A stretch of DNA of 64,000 nucleotides from contig NZ_LUKZ01000009.1 of assembly GCF_001633105.1 (NCBI RefSeq), positions 619,423-683,422 of the forward strand, in the 5' to 3' direction. Positions within the stretch are counted from its first letter, which is position 1. Each line of letters starts with the position of its first letter. Position numbers and translations under genes: made by a program. This document shows positions 37,330 through 44,969 of the stretch, in pieces. The notes beneath the pieces were generated by a model. It did not search any database and was not told the origin of the DNA. It saw only the letters and a program-made list of their open reading frames with translations. Source of the DNA: Acidovorax sp. GW101-3H11. GTDB taxonomy: Bacteria; Pseudomonadota; Gammaproteobacteria; Burkholderiales; Burkholderiaceae_C.

Positions 37330-38454
37330 ATGTTATTCGATTCATCCATTCGCAAAGAGCTGGCACGCAGCTTCGGCGCGACGCTTGTGGTGCTGGTGAC
37401 CGTGGTCATGACCATGATGCTGATCCGCACCCTCGGCCAGGCCTCCAAAGGCAGCGTGAGCCCCTCCGATGTGATGCTCGTCATGGGCTTCACCGTGCTG
37501 GGGCAGTTGCCCATCATCCTGAGCCTGAGCCTGTTCATTGCCGTGGTTGGCACCCTCTCGCGCATGTACCGCGACAGCGAAATGGTGATCTGGTTCGCGA
37601 GCGGCCGGGGCCTGCTGAGCCTGGTCAAGCCCCTGCTGCGATTTGCCTGGCCCGTGATGGTGGTGATTGCCGTGCTGTCGCTGCTGGTCTGGCCCTGGGC
37701 CAACTCGCAGATCCAGGAGCTCAAGACCCGCTACGAGCAGCGCAGCGACATCGACCGCATTGCACCCGGCGAATTCCAGGAGTCCTCCAACGGCAGCCGG
37801 GTGTTCTTCATCGACAAGGACAGCCCCGACACCCAGGCTGCCAACAACGTGTTCATCGCGGCCAACGACGGCACACGCGAATCCGTCACCTCGGCCCGCA
37901 GCGCACGGCTGGAGACCCAGGCCGGCGAGCGCATGGTGCTGCTCAGCAATGGCCAGCGTCTGGAGACGTCGCGCGACAAGCCCGGCGTCAAGATCAGCGA
38001 CTTCTCCGAATACGGCACCCGCATCGGCGCCGCCTCGCCGGGCTCCGCCGAAGAGCTGGCCGTAAAGACCCGTACCACCCTCAGCCTGCTCATGCAGCCC
38101 CTGCCTGCCTACCGGGCCGAGCTGGGCTGGCGCCTGGGCCTGGCGCTGGCCGCGCTCAACTTTGTGCTGCTGGGCCTGGCCGTGGCCAGTGCCAACCCGC
38201 GCGCCGCGCGCAGCACCAGCCTGGTGTTTGCGCTGTTCGGGTTCATCGTCTACTACAACCTCATGACCCTGGGCCAAAGCTGGGTGGGTGCGGGCCGTCT
38301 GGGTCTGGCAAGCTTCATGGTGCTGCTGCACGGCGGCATGCTGGCCGTGTCATTGCTGGTGCTGGCGATACGGCACAACCAGTGGAGCGTGCGCCGCCTG
38401 CTGCCGCCCCGCCCATCGGGTGCCACCCAGCCACAGGGAGGGCAGCCCGCATGA
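37330..38454 (+). CDS. lptF: LPS export ABC transporter permease LptF
   Basis: Encodes 374 residues, starting ATG TTA TTC GAT (MLFDSSIRKELARSFGATLV). Six membrane helices frame a periplasmic beta-jellyroll domain (about 125-250, with SNGSRVFFIDKDSPDTQ and GERMVLLSNGQRLET). Family motifs include LTVVMTMMLIRTLG-like helix 1 and PLLRFAWPVMVVIAVLSLL. With LptG and LptB it extracts LPS from the inner membrane. The stop overlaps lptG by four bases. The divergent pepA promoter is just upstream. Confidence 0.94.
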   Translation: MLFDSSIRKELARSFGATLVVLVTVVMTMMLIRTLGQASKGSVSPSDVMLVMGFTVLGQLPIILSLSLFIAVVGTLSRMYRDSEMVIWFASGRGLLSLVKPLLRFAWPVMVVIAVLSLLVWPWANSQIQELKTRYEQRSDIDRIAPGEFQESSNGSRVFFIDKDSPDTQAANNVFIAANDGTRESVTSARSARLETQAGERMVLLSNGQRLETSRDKPGVKISDFSEYGTRIGAASPGSAEELAVKTRTTLSLLMQPLPAYRAELGWRLGLALAALNFVLLGLAVASANPRAARSTSLVFALFGFIVYYNLMTLGQSWVGAGRLGLASFMVLLHGGMLAVSLLVLAIRHNQWSVRRLLPPRPSGATQPQGGQPA

Positions 38455-39569
38455 GAACCATCCGCCGCCTGATCCACCGCGAGGCCCTGTCCGCCGTCAC
38501 CTTTGTCACGGTCGGTTTCTTGGCTTTGTTCTTCTTCTTCGACCTGGTGGACGAACTGCGCTGGGTGGGCCGCGCCGGGGCCGAGGGCTACCAGCTCTCG
38601 CACGCCCTGCTGTTCGTGGTGCTCAGCATTCCCAGCCACCTCTACGAGCTGCTGCCCATCACCGTGCTCATCGGCACCATCTTTGTGATGGCGCGCCTGG
38701 CCCAAAGCTCCGAATTCACCATCATGCGCACGAGCGGCATGGGCCCCTGGCGCGCGCTGCGCACCCTGGTCACCCTGGGCGGCATGTTTGTGCTGCTGAC
38801 TTTTGCCGTGGGTGACTATCTGGCCCCGCTCACCGACCGCACGGCCCAGCTCATCAAGGTGCGCTACCTCGGCAAACTGACCACCGGCGCCACTGGCGCC
38901 TGGCTCAAGGAGCGGCAGGACAACCACTCCTTTGCCGTCAACGTGCGCGCGCTCACGCCCAACGGCGGCATGCTGGATGTGCGCATCTTCGAGTTCGACG
39001 ACAAAGGGCGCCTCGCCTCGCAGACGCGGGCTGCCTCTGGCCAGTTCGGCTCGGACGGCGCCTGGGCGCTCACGAACGTGCAGCGCAGCCGCTTTGAGCA
39101 CCACAGCGCCACCGACAGCAAAGGCGAAGCGCGCGTGGAGCACCTGGATACCCCCAGCCTGCAATGGCCCACGCGCATCAGCGCCGACATGGTGGCCGCC
39201 TCCCTGCTCAAACCCGACCGCATGGCCACGCTCGACCTGTTCCAGTTCATCCGGCACCTGAATGCCAATGGCCAGTCCGCGCAAAAGTATGAGATCGAGT
39301 TCTGGCGCAAGGTGTTCTACCCCCTCTCCTGCCTGGTGATGGTGGTGCTGGCCCTGCCCTTTGCCTATCTGCATTTCCGCTCTGGCGGGATTGCGGGCTA
39401 TGTGTTTGGCGGGGTCATGGCGGGCATCAGCTTCTTCCTGCTGAACAACGTCTTCGGCTATGCAGGCAATCTGCAGAACTGGTCGCCCATGCTCACGGCC
39501 GCCGCGCCGGGGTTGATCTATTCCGTACTCTCCCTGGCCGCTTTCGGCTGGCTGGTGCTGCGGCGCTGA
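38451..39569 (+). CDS. lptG: LPS export ABC transporter permease LptG
   Basis: Encodes 372 residues. Helix 1 is TFVTVGFLALFFFFDLVDEL, with the usual FFDLVDE motif. Further motifs are HLYELLPITVLIGTIFVMAR and SSEFTIMRTSGMGPWR (coupling helix region). The periplasmic domain spans about 140-260 and the C-terminal helices have EFWRKVFYPLSCLVMVVLA and FGGVMAGISFFLLNNVF. It pairs with LptF in the LptB2FG exporter. Coupled to lptF by ATGA overlap. Confidence 0.94.
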   Translation: MRTIRRLIHREALSAVTFVTVGFLALFFFFDLVDELRWVGRAGAEGYQLSHALLFVVLSIPSHLYELLPITVLIGTIFVMARLAQSSEFTIMRTSGMGPWRALRTLVTLGGMFVLLTFAVGDYLAPLTDRTAQLIKVRYLGKLTTGATGAWLKERQDNHSFAVNVRALTPNGGMLDVRIFEFDDKGRLASQTRAASGQFGSDGAWALTNVQRSRFEHHSATDSKGEARVEHLDTPSLQWPTRISADMVAASLLKPDRMATLDLFQFIRHLNANGQSAQKYEIEFWRKVFYPLSCLVMVVLALPFAYLHFRSGGIAGYVFGGVMAGISFFLLNNVFGYAGNLQNWSPMLTAAAPGLIYSVLSLAAFGWLVLRR

Positions 39570-39596
39570 CCGCCATAGCACGCCATTCCACAACCC

Positions 39597-39968
39597 ATGC
39601 AAAAAGCCATCGTCCTGTTCTCGCACGGCTCCCGCGACCCACTGTGGCGCGCCCCCATCGAAGCCGTGGCCGCGCACATCGCGGCGCAGCGCCCAGCGCG
39701 CCCTGTGGCCTGCGCCTACCTGGAGCTGTGCACACCCAGCCTGGCAGAGGCTACCCAGCGGCTCGTCACCCAGGGCGCCACCCACGTCACCGTGGTTCCC
39801 ATGTTCCTGGGCACCGGCAAACATGCGCGTGAAGACCTGCCCGTTCTGTTGCAGGAACTGCATGCGGCCCATCCCGGCGTGCAGTTCCACGTCCAGGCCG
39901 CCATCGGCGAAGACCCGCGCATGACCGCCCTGATGGCTGACATCGCCTGCGAGGCTCCGCTGGACTGA
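39597..39968 (+). CDS. CbiX-type sirohydrochlorin chelatase
   Basis: Encodes 123 residues, a short single-domain CbiX form. The N-terminus MQKAIVLFSHGSRDPLWRAP carries the catalytic His10 in the SHGSRDP motif; the second metal ligand lies in FLGTGKHAREDLP (His78). LELCTPSLAEA (the E-P-S loop) and IGEDPRM are also typical. It inserts cobalt, or in some species iron or nickel, into sirohydrochlorin for cobalamin or sirohaem synthesis. It lies next to cysB, consistent with a sirohaem role in sulphite reduction, but this is inference. Confidence 0.9.
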   Translation: MQKAIVLFSHGSRDPLWRAPIEAVAAHIAAQRPARPVACAYLELCTPSLAEATQRLVTQGATHVTVVPMFLGTGKHAREDLPVLLQELHAAHPGVQFHVQAAIGEDPRMTALMADIACEAPLD

Positions 39969-40042
39969 AAATTCTGTGGATGCGCCCGATAGCGCTTAGA
40001 CGATTGCAGCATAATGATGCAAATCTTTAGGCGATATCAGAT

Positions 40043-40984
40043 ATGAACCTGCACCAATTCCGCTTCGTTCAAGAGGCGGCGCGCCGCAACCTCAACCTGA
40101 CCGAAGCCGCCAAGGCCCTGCACACCTCGCAGCCGGGCGTGTCCAAAGCCATCATCGAGCTGGAAGAGGAGCTGGGCGTGGACATCTTTGCCCGCCACGG
40201 CAAACGCCTCAAGCGCATCACCGAGCCCGGCCAGCATGTGCTCAAAAGCATCGAGGTCATCATGCGCGAGGTGGGCAACTTGAAGCGCATCGGCGAGCAG
40301 TTCAGCGCCCAGGACAGCGGCACGCTCAGCATCGCCACCACGCACACCCAGGCCCGCTACGTGCTGCCCGTGCCCGTGGCCCGCCTGCGCGAGGCCTACC
40401 CCAAGGTCAACATCAGCCTGCACCAGGCCACGCCACACGAAGTGGCCCGCATGATCATCGACGAGGTGGCCGAGATCGGCATGGCCACCGAATCCCTGGC
40501 CGACTACCCCGAGCTGGTCACCCTGCCCTGCTACGAATGGCAACACGTGCTGGTCGTGCCCAATGACCACCCGCTGGCGCAAAAGGAACGCATCGGTCTG
40601 GACGACCTCGCCCATGAGGCGCTCATCACCTACCACCCCTCCTTCACCGGCCGGGGCAAGATCGACCACGCGTTTGCCGCCCGCAAGCTGCAGCCCCGCA
40701 TCGTGCTCGAAGCCATCGACTCCGACGTGATCAAGACCTATGTGCGCCTGGGCCTGGGCATCGGCATCGTGGCCGAAATGGCCATGCGCGACGACCCGCT
40801 GGGCGACCTGGTGGTGCGCCCCGTGGGCCACCTGTTCGGCCAGAGCGTGGCGCGCGTGGCCTTCAAGCGCGGGGCTTACCTGCGCAACTTCGTTTACAAG
40901 TTTGCCGAGCTGCTCAGCGACCGCCTGAGCCGCGAGCTGATTGCCCGTGCGATGACTGGCCATGTCAACGACTACGAGCTGTGA
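40043..40984 (+). CDS. cysB: CysB-type LysR regulator of sulphur assimilation
   Basis: Encodes 313 residues. The start MNLHQFRFVQEAARRNLNLT is the CysB/Cbl opening, followed by the recognition helix HTSQPGVSKAIIELEEELGV. The sensor domain has ATTHTQARYVLPVPVARLRE, including the Thr-rich sulphate/O-acetylserine-binding TTHTQARY motif, and ITYHPSFTGRGKIDHAFA. It activates cysteine biosynthesis and sulphate or sulphonate uptake genes under sulphur limitation. Length matches E. coli CysB (324) or Cbl (316); the two paralogues cannot be separated with certainty from sequence. Confidence 0.93.
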   Translation: MNLHQFRFVQEAARRNLNLTEAAKALHTSQPGVSKAIIELEEELGVDIFARHGKRLKRITEPGQHVLKSIEVIMREVGNLKRIGEQFSAQDSGTLSIATTHTQARYVLPVPVARLREAYPKVNISLHQATPHEVARMIIDEVAEIGMATESLADYPELVTLPCYEWQHVLVVPNDHPLAQKERIGLDDLAHEALITYHPSFTGRGKIDHAFAARKLQPRIVLEAIDSDVIKTYVRLGLGIGIVAEMAMRDDPLGDLVVRPVGHLFGQSVARVAFKRGAYLRNFVYKFAELLSDRLSRELIARAMTGHVNDYEL

Positions 40985-41050
40985 CCTGCACCTAGGCCCG
41001 AAACACACTGACCTCTTCCAGAATTGCCACGCTTTCCTCGCTGCTGCGCT

Positions 41051-42217
41051 ATGACTCAATCCACCGCCCGCACACCCGCCTTCCCCAGCAAGCTGCCCAA
41101 CGTGGGCACCACCATCTTCACCGTGATGTCGGCGCTGGCCGCAGAGCACAAGGCCGTCAACCTGGGCCAGGGCTTCCCGGACTTTGAATGCGCCCCTGAG
41201 CTGGTGAACGCCGTCACCGCCGCCATGCAGGCCGGGCACAACCAGTACCCGCCCATGCCCGGCATCCCAGCGCTGCGCGAGGCCGTGGCCCGCAAGATTG
41301 AGGCGCTGCATGGCCGCGCGTACAACCCCAACACCGAAATCACCATCACCGCTGGCGCCACGCAGGCCATCATCACCGCCATCCTGGCCATCGTGCACGC
41401 GGGTGACGAGGTGATCGTGCTCGACCCCTGCTACGACAGCTATGTGCCCAACATCGAGCTGGCCGGTGGCAAGGCCGTGCGTGTGCCGCTCACGCCCGGC
41501 ACCTTCCGCCCCGACTTTGCCAAGATCAGCGCCGCCATCACGCCGCGCACCCGCGCCATCCTCGTCAACAGCCCACACAACCCCAGCGCCACCATCTGGA
41601 CGGCCGAGGAAATGCGCCAGCTTGAAGACCTGCTCGCCCCCACCGACATCCTGCTCATCAGCGACGAGGTGTACGAGCACATGGTGTTCGACGGCGCCGA
41701 GCATGAAAGCGCTGCACGCTTTCCCGGCCTTGCCGCCCGCGCCTTCATCGTGTCGAGCTTCGGCAAGACCTTCCACGTCACCGGCTGGAAGGTCGGCACC
41801 GTGGCGGCCCCCGCAGCACTGACGGCCGAGTTCCGCAAGGTGCACCAGTTCAACGTGTTCACCGTGAACACCCCCGTGCAGCATGGGCTGGCCGCCTACC
41901 TGCAAGACCCCGCGCCCTACCTGCAGCTGCCCGCGTTCTACCAGGCCAAACGCGACCTGTTCCGAGAAGGGCTGTCAGGCTCGCGCTTCAAGCTGCTGCC
42001 CAGCACCGGCAGCTACTTCCAGTGCGTGGACATCTCGGCCATCAGCGACCTGAACGAGGCCGATTTCTGCCAGTGGCTCACCCGCGAAGTGGGCGTGGCG
42101 GCGATTCCGCTGTCGGCGTTTTATGGCGACGGGTTTGACCAGCGTGTGGTGCGGTTCTGCTTTGCCAAGAAGGACGAGACGCTGCGCGCCGCGCTGGAGC
42201 GGCTGCGCAAGCTCTGA
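41051..42217 (+). CDS. PLP-dependent aminotransferase (methionine aminotransferase type)
   Basis: Encodes 388 residues, a class I/II aminotransferase resembling YbdL. Features: VNLGQGFPDFECAPELV, HNQYPPMPGIPALREAVARK, ITAGATQAIITAI (cofactor phosphate site), SPHNPSATIWTAEEM, ISDEVYEHMVFDG, the Schiff-base lysine in SFGKTFHVTGWKVG (Lys preceding TFHVTGWK), and FYGDGFDQRVVRFCFAK. It transaminates methionine and aromatic amino acids, possibly in methionine salvage. The ATG at 41051 was preferred over one 27 bp upstream. Ten bases separate it from the next small gene. Confidence 0.92.
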   Translation: MTQSTARTPAFPSKLPNVGTTIFTVMSALAAEHKAVNLGQGFPDFECAPELVNAVTAAMQAGHNQYPPMPGIPALREAVARKIEALHGRAYNPNTEITITAGATQAIITAILAIVHAGDEVIVLDPCYDSYVPNIELAGGKAVRVPLTPGTFRPDFAKISAAITPRTRAILVNSPHNPSATIWTAEEMRQLEDLLAPTDILLISDEVYEHMVFDGAEHESAARFPGLAARAFIVSSFGKTFHVTGWKVGTVAAPAALTAEFRKVHQFNVFTVNTPVQHGLAAYLQDPAPYLQLPAFYQAKRDLFREGLSGSRFKLLPSTGSYFQCVDISAISDLNEADFCQWLTREVGVAAIPLSAFYGDGFDQRVVRFCFAKKDETLRAALERLRKL

Positions 42218-42227
42218 GGCCGTTGCC

Positions 42228-42644
42228 ATGGCTGCACTGACCGGACCTCTCCGGCCCATCGTCGCGCCCACGCCCACCAACCAGTTGCTACCGTTTGAGA
42301 AAGCCTTGCTCCACGCCGCTGCTTCTGCGCTGCAACCGACTGAGGCCGCGTTGCTGGCGAAGCAGGTGGACTGCATCAACCACATTCGCCGCCCGTCGGA
42401 CTGGAAGCGCATTGAGTTCCAGTGCAAGCACTGGTTTCGGGTCCGGTGGCCGGCACAGCTCCTTTTCGACCGCGCGGATGCATTCCGCATCGCCACCATT
42501 GCCTGCCAGTTTGGGGTGAAAGATGCACTGGTGGATGTATGGGCAGAGGGCGGCCATGTGTCCGCACTGGAGTCCGCCGTGGGTTTCAGCGGGCTCTCTA
42601 TCTCAGGGCCGCTGAACATCCTTGCGGTGCATCCCCCCGTGTGA
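42228..42644 (+). CDS. hypothetical protein
   Basis: Encodes 138 residues and is not recognised. It starts MAALTGPLRPIVAPTPTNQ, then LLPFEKALLHAAASALQPTEAALLAKQVDCINHI, a helix pair with the layout of a small conserved domain (acidic/aliphatic helix, Q-rich helix, then an aromatic strand HWFRVRW). The end is beta-rich: DVWAEGGHVSALESAVG, then LNILAVHPPV. No signal or membrane segment. It follows the aminotransferase gene by 10 bp and is probably co-transcribed. G+C content is slightly lower than its neighbours. Confidence 0.65.
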   Translation: MAALTGPLRPIVAPTPTNQLLPFEKALLHAAASALQPTEAALLAKQVDCINHIRRPSDWKRIEFQCKHWFRVRWPAQLLFDRADAFRIATIACQFGVKDALVDVWAEGGHVSALESAVGFSGLSISGPLNILAVHPPV

Positions 42645-42673
42645 GGGACGAAGTACCGTCCGGAGGTACGTGA

Positions 42674-42742
42674 ATTTATAGAAAAAATGGGCTTCTGCGC
42701 GCATCCAGCATGCGGAATATGCTGCAAATAAGATAGCAAATT
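42674..42742 (+). repeat. dispersed palindromic repeat, copy C
   Basis: AGAAAAAATGGGCTTCTGCG, CGCATCCAGCATGCGG, GCTGCAAATA and ATAGCAAATT. It aligns with copy D across about 65 bases. Preceded by GTACCGTCCGGAGGTAC, a small inverted repeat, at about 42650-42667. Confidence 0.8.
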
Positions 42743-42815
42743 CGATCCGCAACCGTTCAAACTGCAGCGCAACCCTGCGTGCTTCCAGAGGGCCGCGCCC
42801 TGATAAACGCCGCCC

Positions 42816-43718
42816 TCACCGCGTCTGCCGCGCCAGCCACACACCCGCAGCCGCCAACGCCATCCCCACCAGCGCCCAGCCGGTCAGCGTTTCACCAAAC
42901 ATGGCCCAGGCAATCAGCGCCGTGGTGGGTGGGGTCAGGTAAAACAGGCTGGCCACGTTCACCGCGCCGCCCCGGCGGATGAGCAGGTTCAGCAGGCTCA
43001 CCGCCCCCAGCGACAACACCAGCACCAGCCAGCCCAGCGCAAACACGAACTCACCGCTCCATGTGATCGCCATGGTTTCGGTGGCATAGGCCAGCACCGC
43101 CATGGCAATCGCGCACGGCAGATACTGGATCACCGAGCCCGTGCGCAGATCGAACGAGGGGCAGAAACGTTTCTGGTACAGCGTTCCCGCCGTGATACCC
43201 AGCAGCGCCACCAGCGCGGGCAGCAGCATGCCCGCCAAAGCACCGGCGGGCACAGTGGCCACCTTGCCCGCCACCACCAGCGCTACGCCGCTGAACCCCA
43301 ACCCCAGCCCAACCCACTGCGCGGGCCGCACCTTCTCGCCCAGCAAGGCGCCCGCCACCAGGGCCGTCAACAGCGGCTGCAACCCCACCACCAATGCCGT
43401 GATGCCCGACGGCAGCCCGTGGCCAATGGCCATGAACACCCCGCCCAGGTACACGCCATGCACCAGCAGGCCCGACACCGCGATGTGCCCCCAGGCCCTG
43501 CCCGCCGGGGGCCAGGGCGCACGCACCAGCGCCACCACGGCCAGCATGAGCACGGTGACGATGGCAAAGCGCAACCCCAGGAAGGTCAGCGGCTCGATGT
43601 ACGGCAGGCCCAGCTTGGCACCGATGAAGCCCGTGCTCCAGAGCGCGACAAACAGCAAGGGGACGAGTGAATCCAGCGGATTCGAGATGGGGGACGGGTG
43701 GGGCGTTGTCTGGGTCAT
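42816..43718 (-). CDS. EamA/DMT family transporter
   Basis: Encodes 300 residues with about ten membrane helices in two EamA repeats. Repeat 1 opens with LVPLLFVALWSTGFIGAKLG, the common W-STGF-GAK motif of DMT exporters, and includes FLGLRFAIVTVLMLAVVALV. Repeat 2 covers ALLGITAGTLYQKRF, SLNNL-like loop LGAVSLLNLLIRRGGAVNVA and FYLTPPTTALIAWAMFGETL. Such proteins export amino acids or metabolites; the substrate is unknown. Divergent neighbours are unrelated. Confidence 0.9.
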   Translation of the reverse strand: MTQTTPHPSPISNPLDSLVPLLFVALWSTGFIGAKLGLPYIEPLTFLGLRFAIVTVLMLAVVALVRAPWPPAGRAWGHIAVSGLLVHGVYLGGVFMAIGHGLPSGITALVVGLQPLLTALVAGALLGEKVRPAQWVGLGLGFSGVALVVAGKVATVPAGALAGMLLPALVALLGITAGTLYQKRFCPSFDLRTGSVIQYLPCAIAMAVLAYATETMAITWSGEFVFALGWLVLVLSLGAVSLLNLLIRRGGAVNVASLFYLTPPTTALIAWAMFGETLTGWALVGMALAAAGVWLARQTR

Positions 43719-44255
43719 GGGGTGTGAAGATGAAGCGTCTGCCTGCGGCGGTCACGCCAGACTTGGGAGGATGCCAAGGCAGCAGGAGTACGGCAGAGGG
43801 CCTGCCAATCATCGCACCGTCTGCCCGGCCACTGGGGCCTCGCCCGCGTGCCCTGGTCGCAGCCCCATTCACCCCCCAGGCATACAGAACTGCCCTACCA
43901 GCCCCGATGAGCTGGCACGAAGTCCGAGGCAAGCCGACCGCCTGTTGGTGCGCGCGGCGCAGACACAGACAAAAAATACAAGAAAAAATGCCGCCTTCCG
44001 CGCATCCACCATGCGTTAATCGCTACACATTTAATAGCAAAATCATGAATTTCTGCCCCCAGAAAAAAGAGCGGGTGCAAGCAGCCCCACCATCTGCCCA
44101 CACCCTCCCTTTGCAAACGGGCTGGCTTCGGGTGCCGACACGCCAACGGCAAACACGCTCTACTTCGCAGCCATCGCCAGCCCCAAGGCGGGCCGGTGAT
44201 ACTGACCGCCCACCATCCGGCTGGCGCTGAAGCACTGCTCCACCTGCCGTCGGCC
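43719..44255. other. 537-bp intergenic region between EamA gene and kdpE
   Basis: No credible gene was found: the frames here have poor codon use and no ribosome-binding sites. It holds one copy of the dispersed palindromic repeat (43977-44043) and an A-rich tract at 43971-43988. The 3' half has lower G+C content. It may contain the end of kdpE mRNA and the EamA promoter. Confidence 0.5.
43977..44043 (+). repeat. dispersed palindromic repeat, copy D
   Basis: AGAAAAAATGCCGCCTTCCG, CGCATCCACCATGCG, ATCGCTACAC and TTAATAGCAAAATC. Clearly homologous to copy C, 1.3 kb away and on the same strand. Confidence 0.8.
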
Positions 44256-44969
44256 CTACACCGCCAGGCGGTATCCCACCCCTGACTCGGTGAGCAAATG
44301 GCGGGGCTGCGCGGGGTCGGCCTCCAGTTTTTGGCGCAGGTGCCCCATGTAGATGCGCAGGTAGTGGCTCTGGTCCGAGCGCATGGGGCCCCACACCTCG
44401 CGCAGCAGCTGCTTTTGGGTGATGACCCGCCCCGCGTTGGCCACCAGCACCATGAGCATGCGGTACTCGGTGGGGGTCAGGTGCACCTCCACCCCGGCCC
44501 TGCGCACCAGGCGCGCGCTGCGGTCCACCTCGACATCGCCGAAATGGAACAGGGGCTCCGCCGCCTCCTGCACCAGCCCGTTGCCGGTGGCGGCGCGGGG
44601 TCTGCGCAGGTTGGCCCGCACCCGCGCCAGCAATTCGCCCGTGCCAAACGGTTTGGTGAGGTAGTCGTCTGCACCGGCATCGAGTGCGGCGATCTTGTCG
44701 GTCTCGTCGGTGCGGGCTGACAACACGATGATGGGCACGGCAGACCAGCCCCGCACATCGCGGATCAGCTCCACCCCATCGCCGTCGGGCAGCCCAAGGT
44801 CCAACACCAGCAAGTCGGGGTGGCGGGTGCCTGCGGCCGACAGGCCCTCGCGCAGGGTGCCCGCCTCGTGCACCTGCCAGCCCTCAGCCTCCAGCGCGCC
44901 GCGCACAAAGCGCCGGATCTGTGGCTCGTCCTCGATCACCAAAACGGTACGTATCTGCATGGTTGTCAT
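44256..44969 (-). CDS. kdpE: KDP operon response regulator KdpE
   Basis: Encodes 237 residues. The receiver domain opens VLVIEDEPQIRRFVRGALEA, with phospho-acceptor Asp57 (VLDLGLPDGDG) and the conserved KPFGTGELLAR. The C-terminal OmpR-type winged helix includes VHLTPTEYRMLMVLVANAGR, LREVWGPMRSDQSHYLRIYM and a final LLTESGVGYRLAV. Phosphorylated by KdpD, it activates the kdp operon at low potassium or high osmolarity. Its start overlaps the kdpD stop (44966-44969). Confidence 0.95.
   Translation of the reverse strand: MTTMQIRTVLVIEDEPQIRRFVRGALEAEGWQVHEAGTLREGLSAAGTRHPDLLVLDLGLPDGDGVELIRDVRGWSAVPIIVLSARTDETDKIAALDAGADDYLTKPFGTGELLARVRANLRRPRAATGNGLVQEAAEPLFHFGDVEVDRSARLVRRAGVEVHLTPTEYRMLMVLVANAGRVITQKQLLREVWGPMRSDQSHYLRIYMGHLRQKLEADPAQPRHLLTESGVGYRLAV

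Noticed and set aside
39969-40042. Another dispersed palindromic repeat before cysB (TGGATGCGCCCGATAGCGC)
   Set aside because: Only two short words match the family; spacing and the AAA-ATAG end are missing, so it may be chance.
43667-44230. 187-codon frame in the gap before kdpE
   Set aside because: It overlaps the EamA gene start and a dispersed repeat, with poor codon use and no similarity; treated as non-coding.
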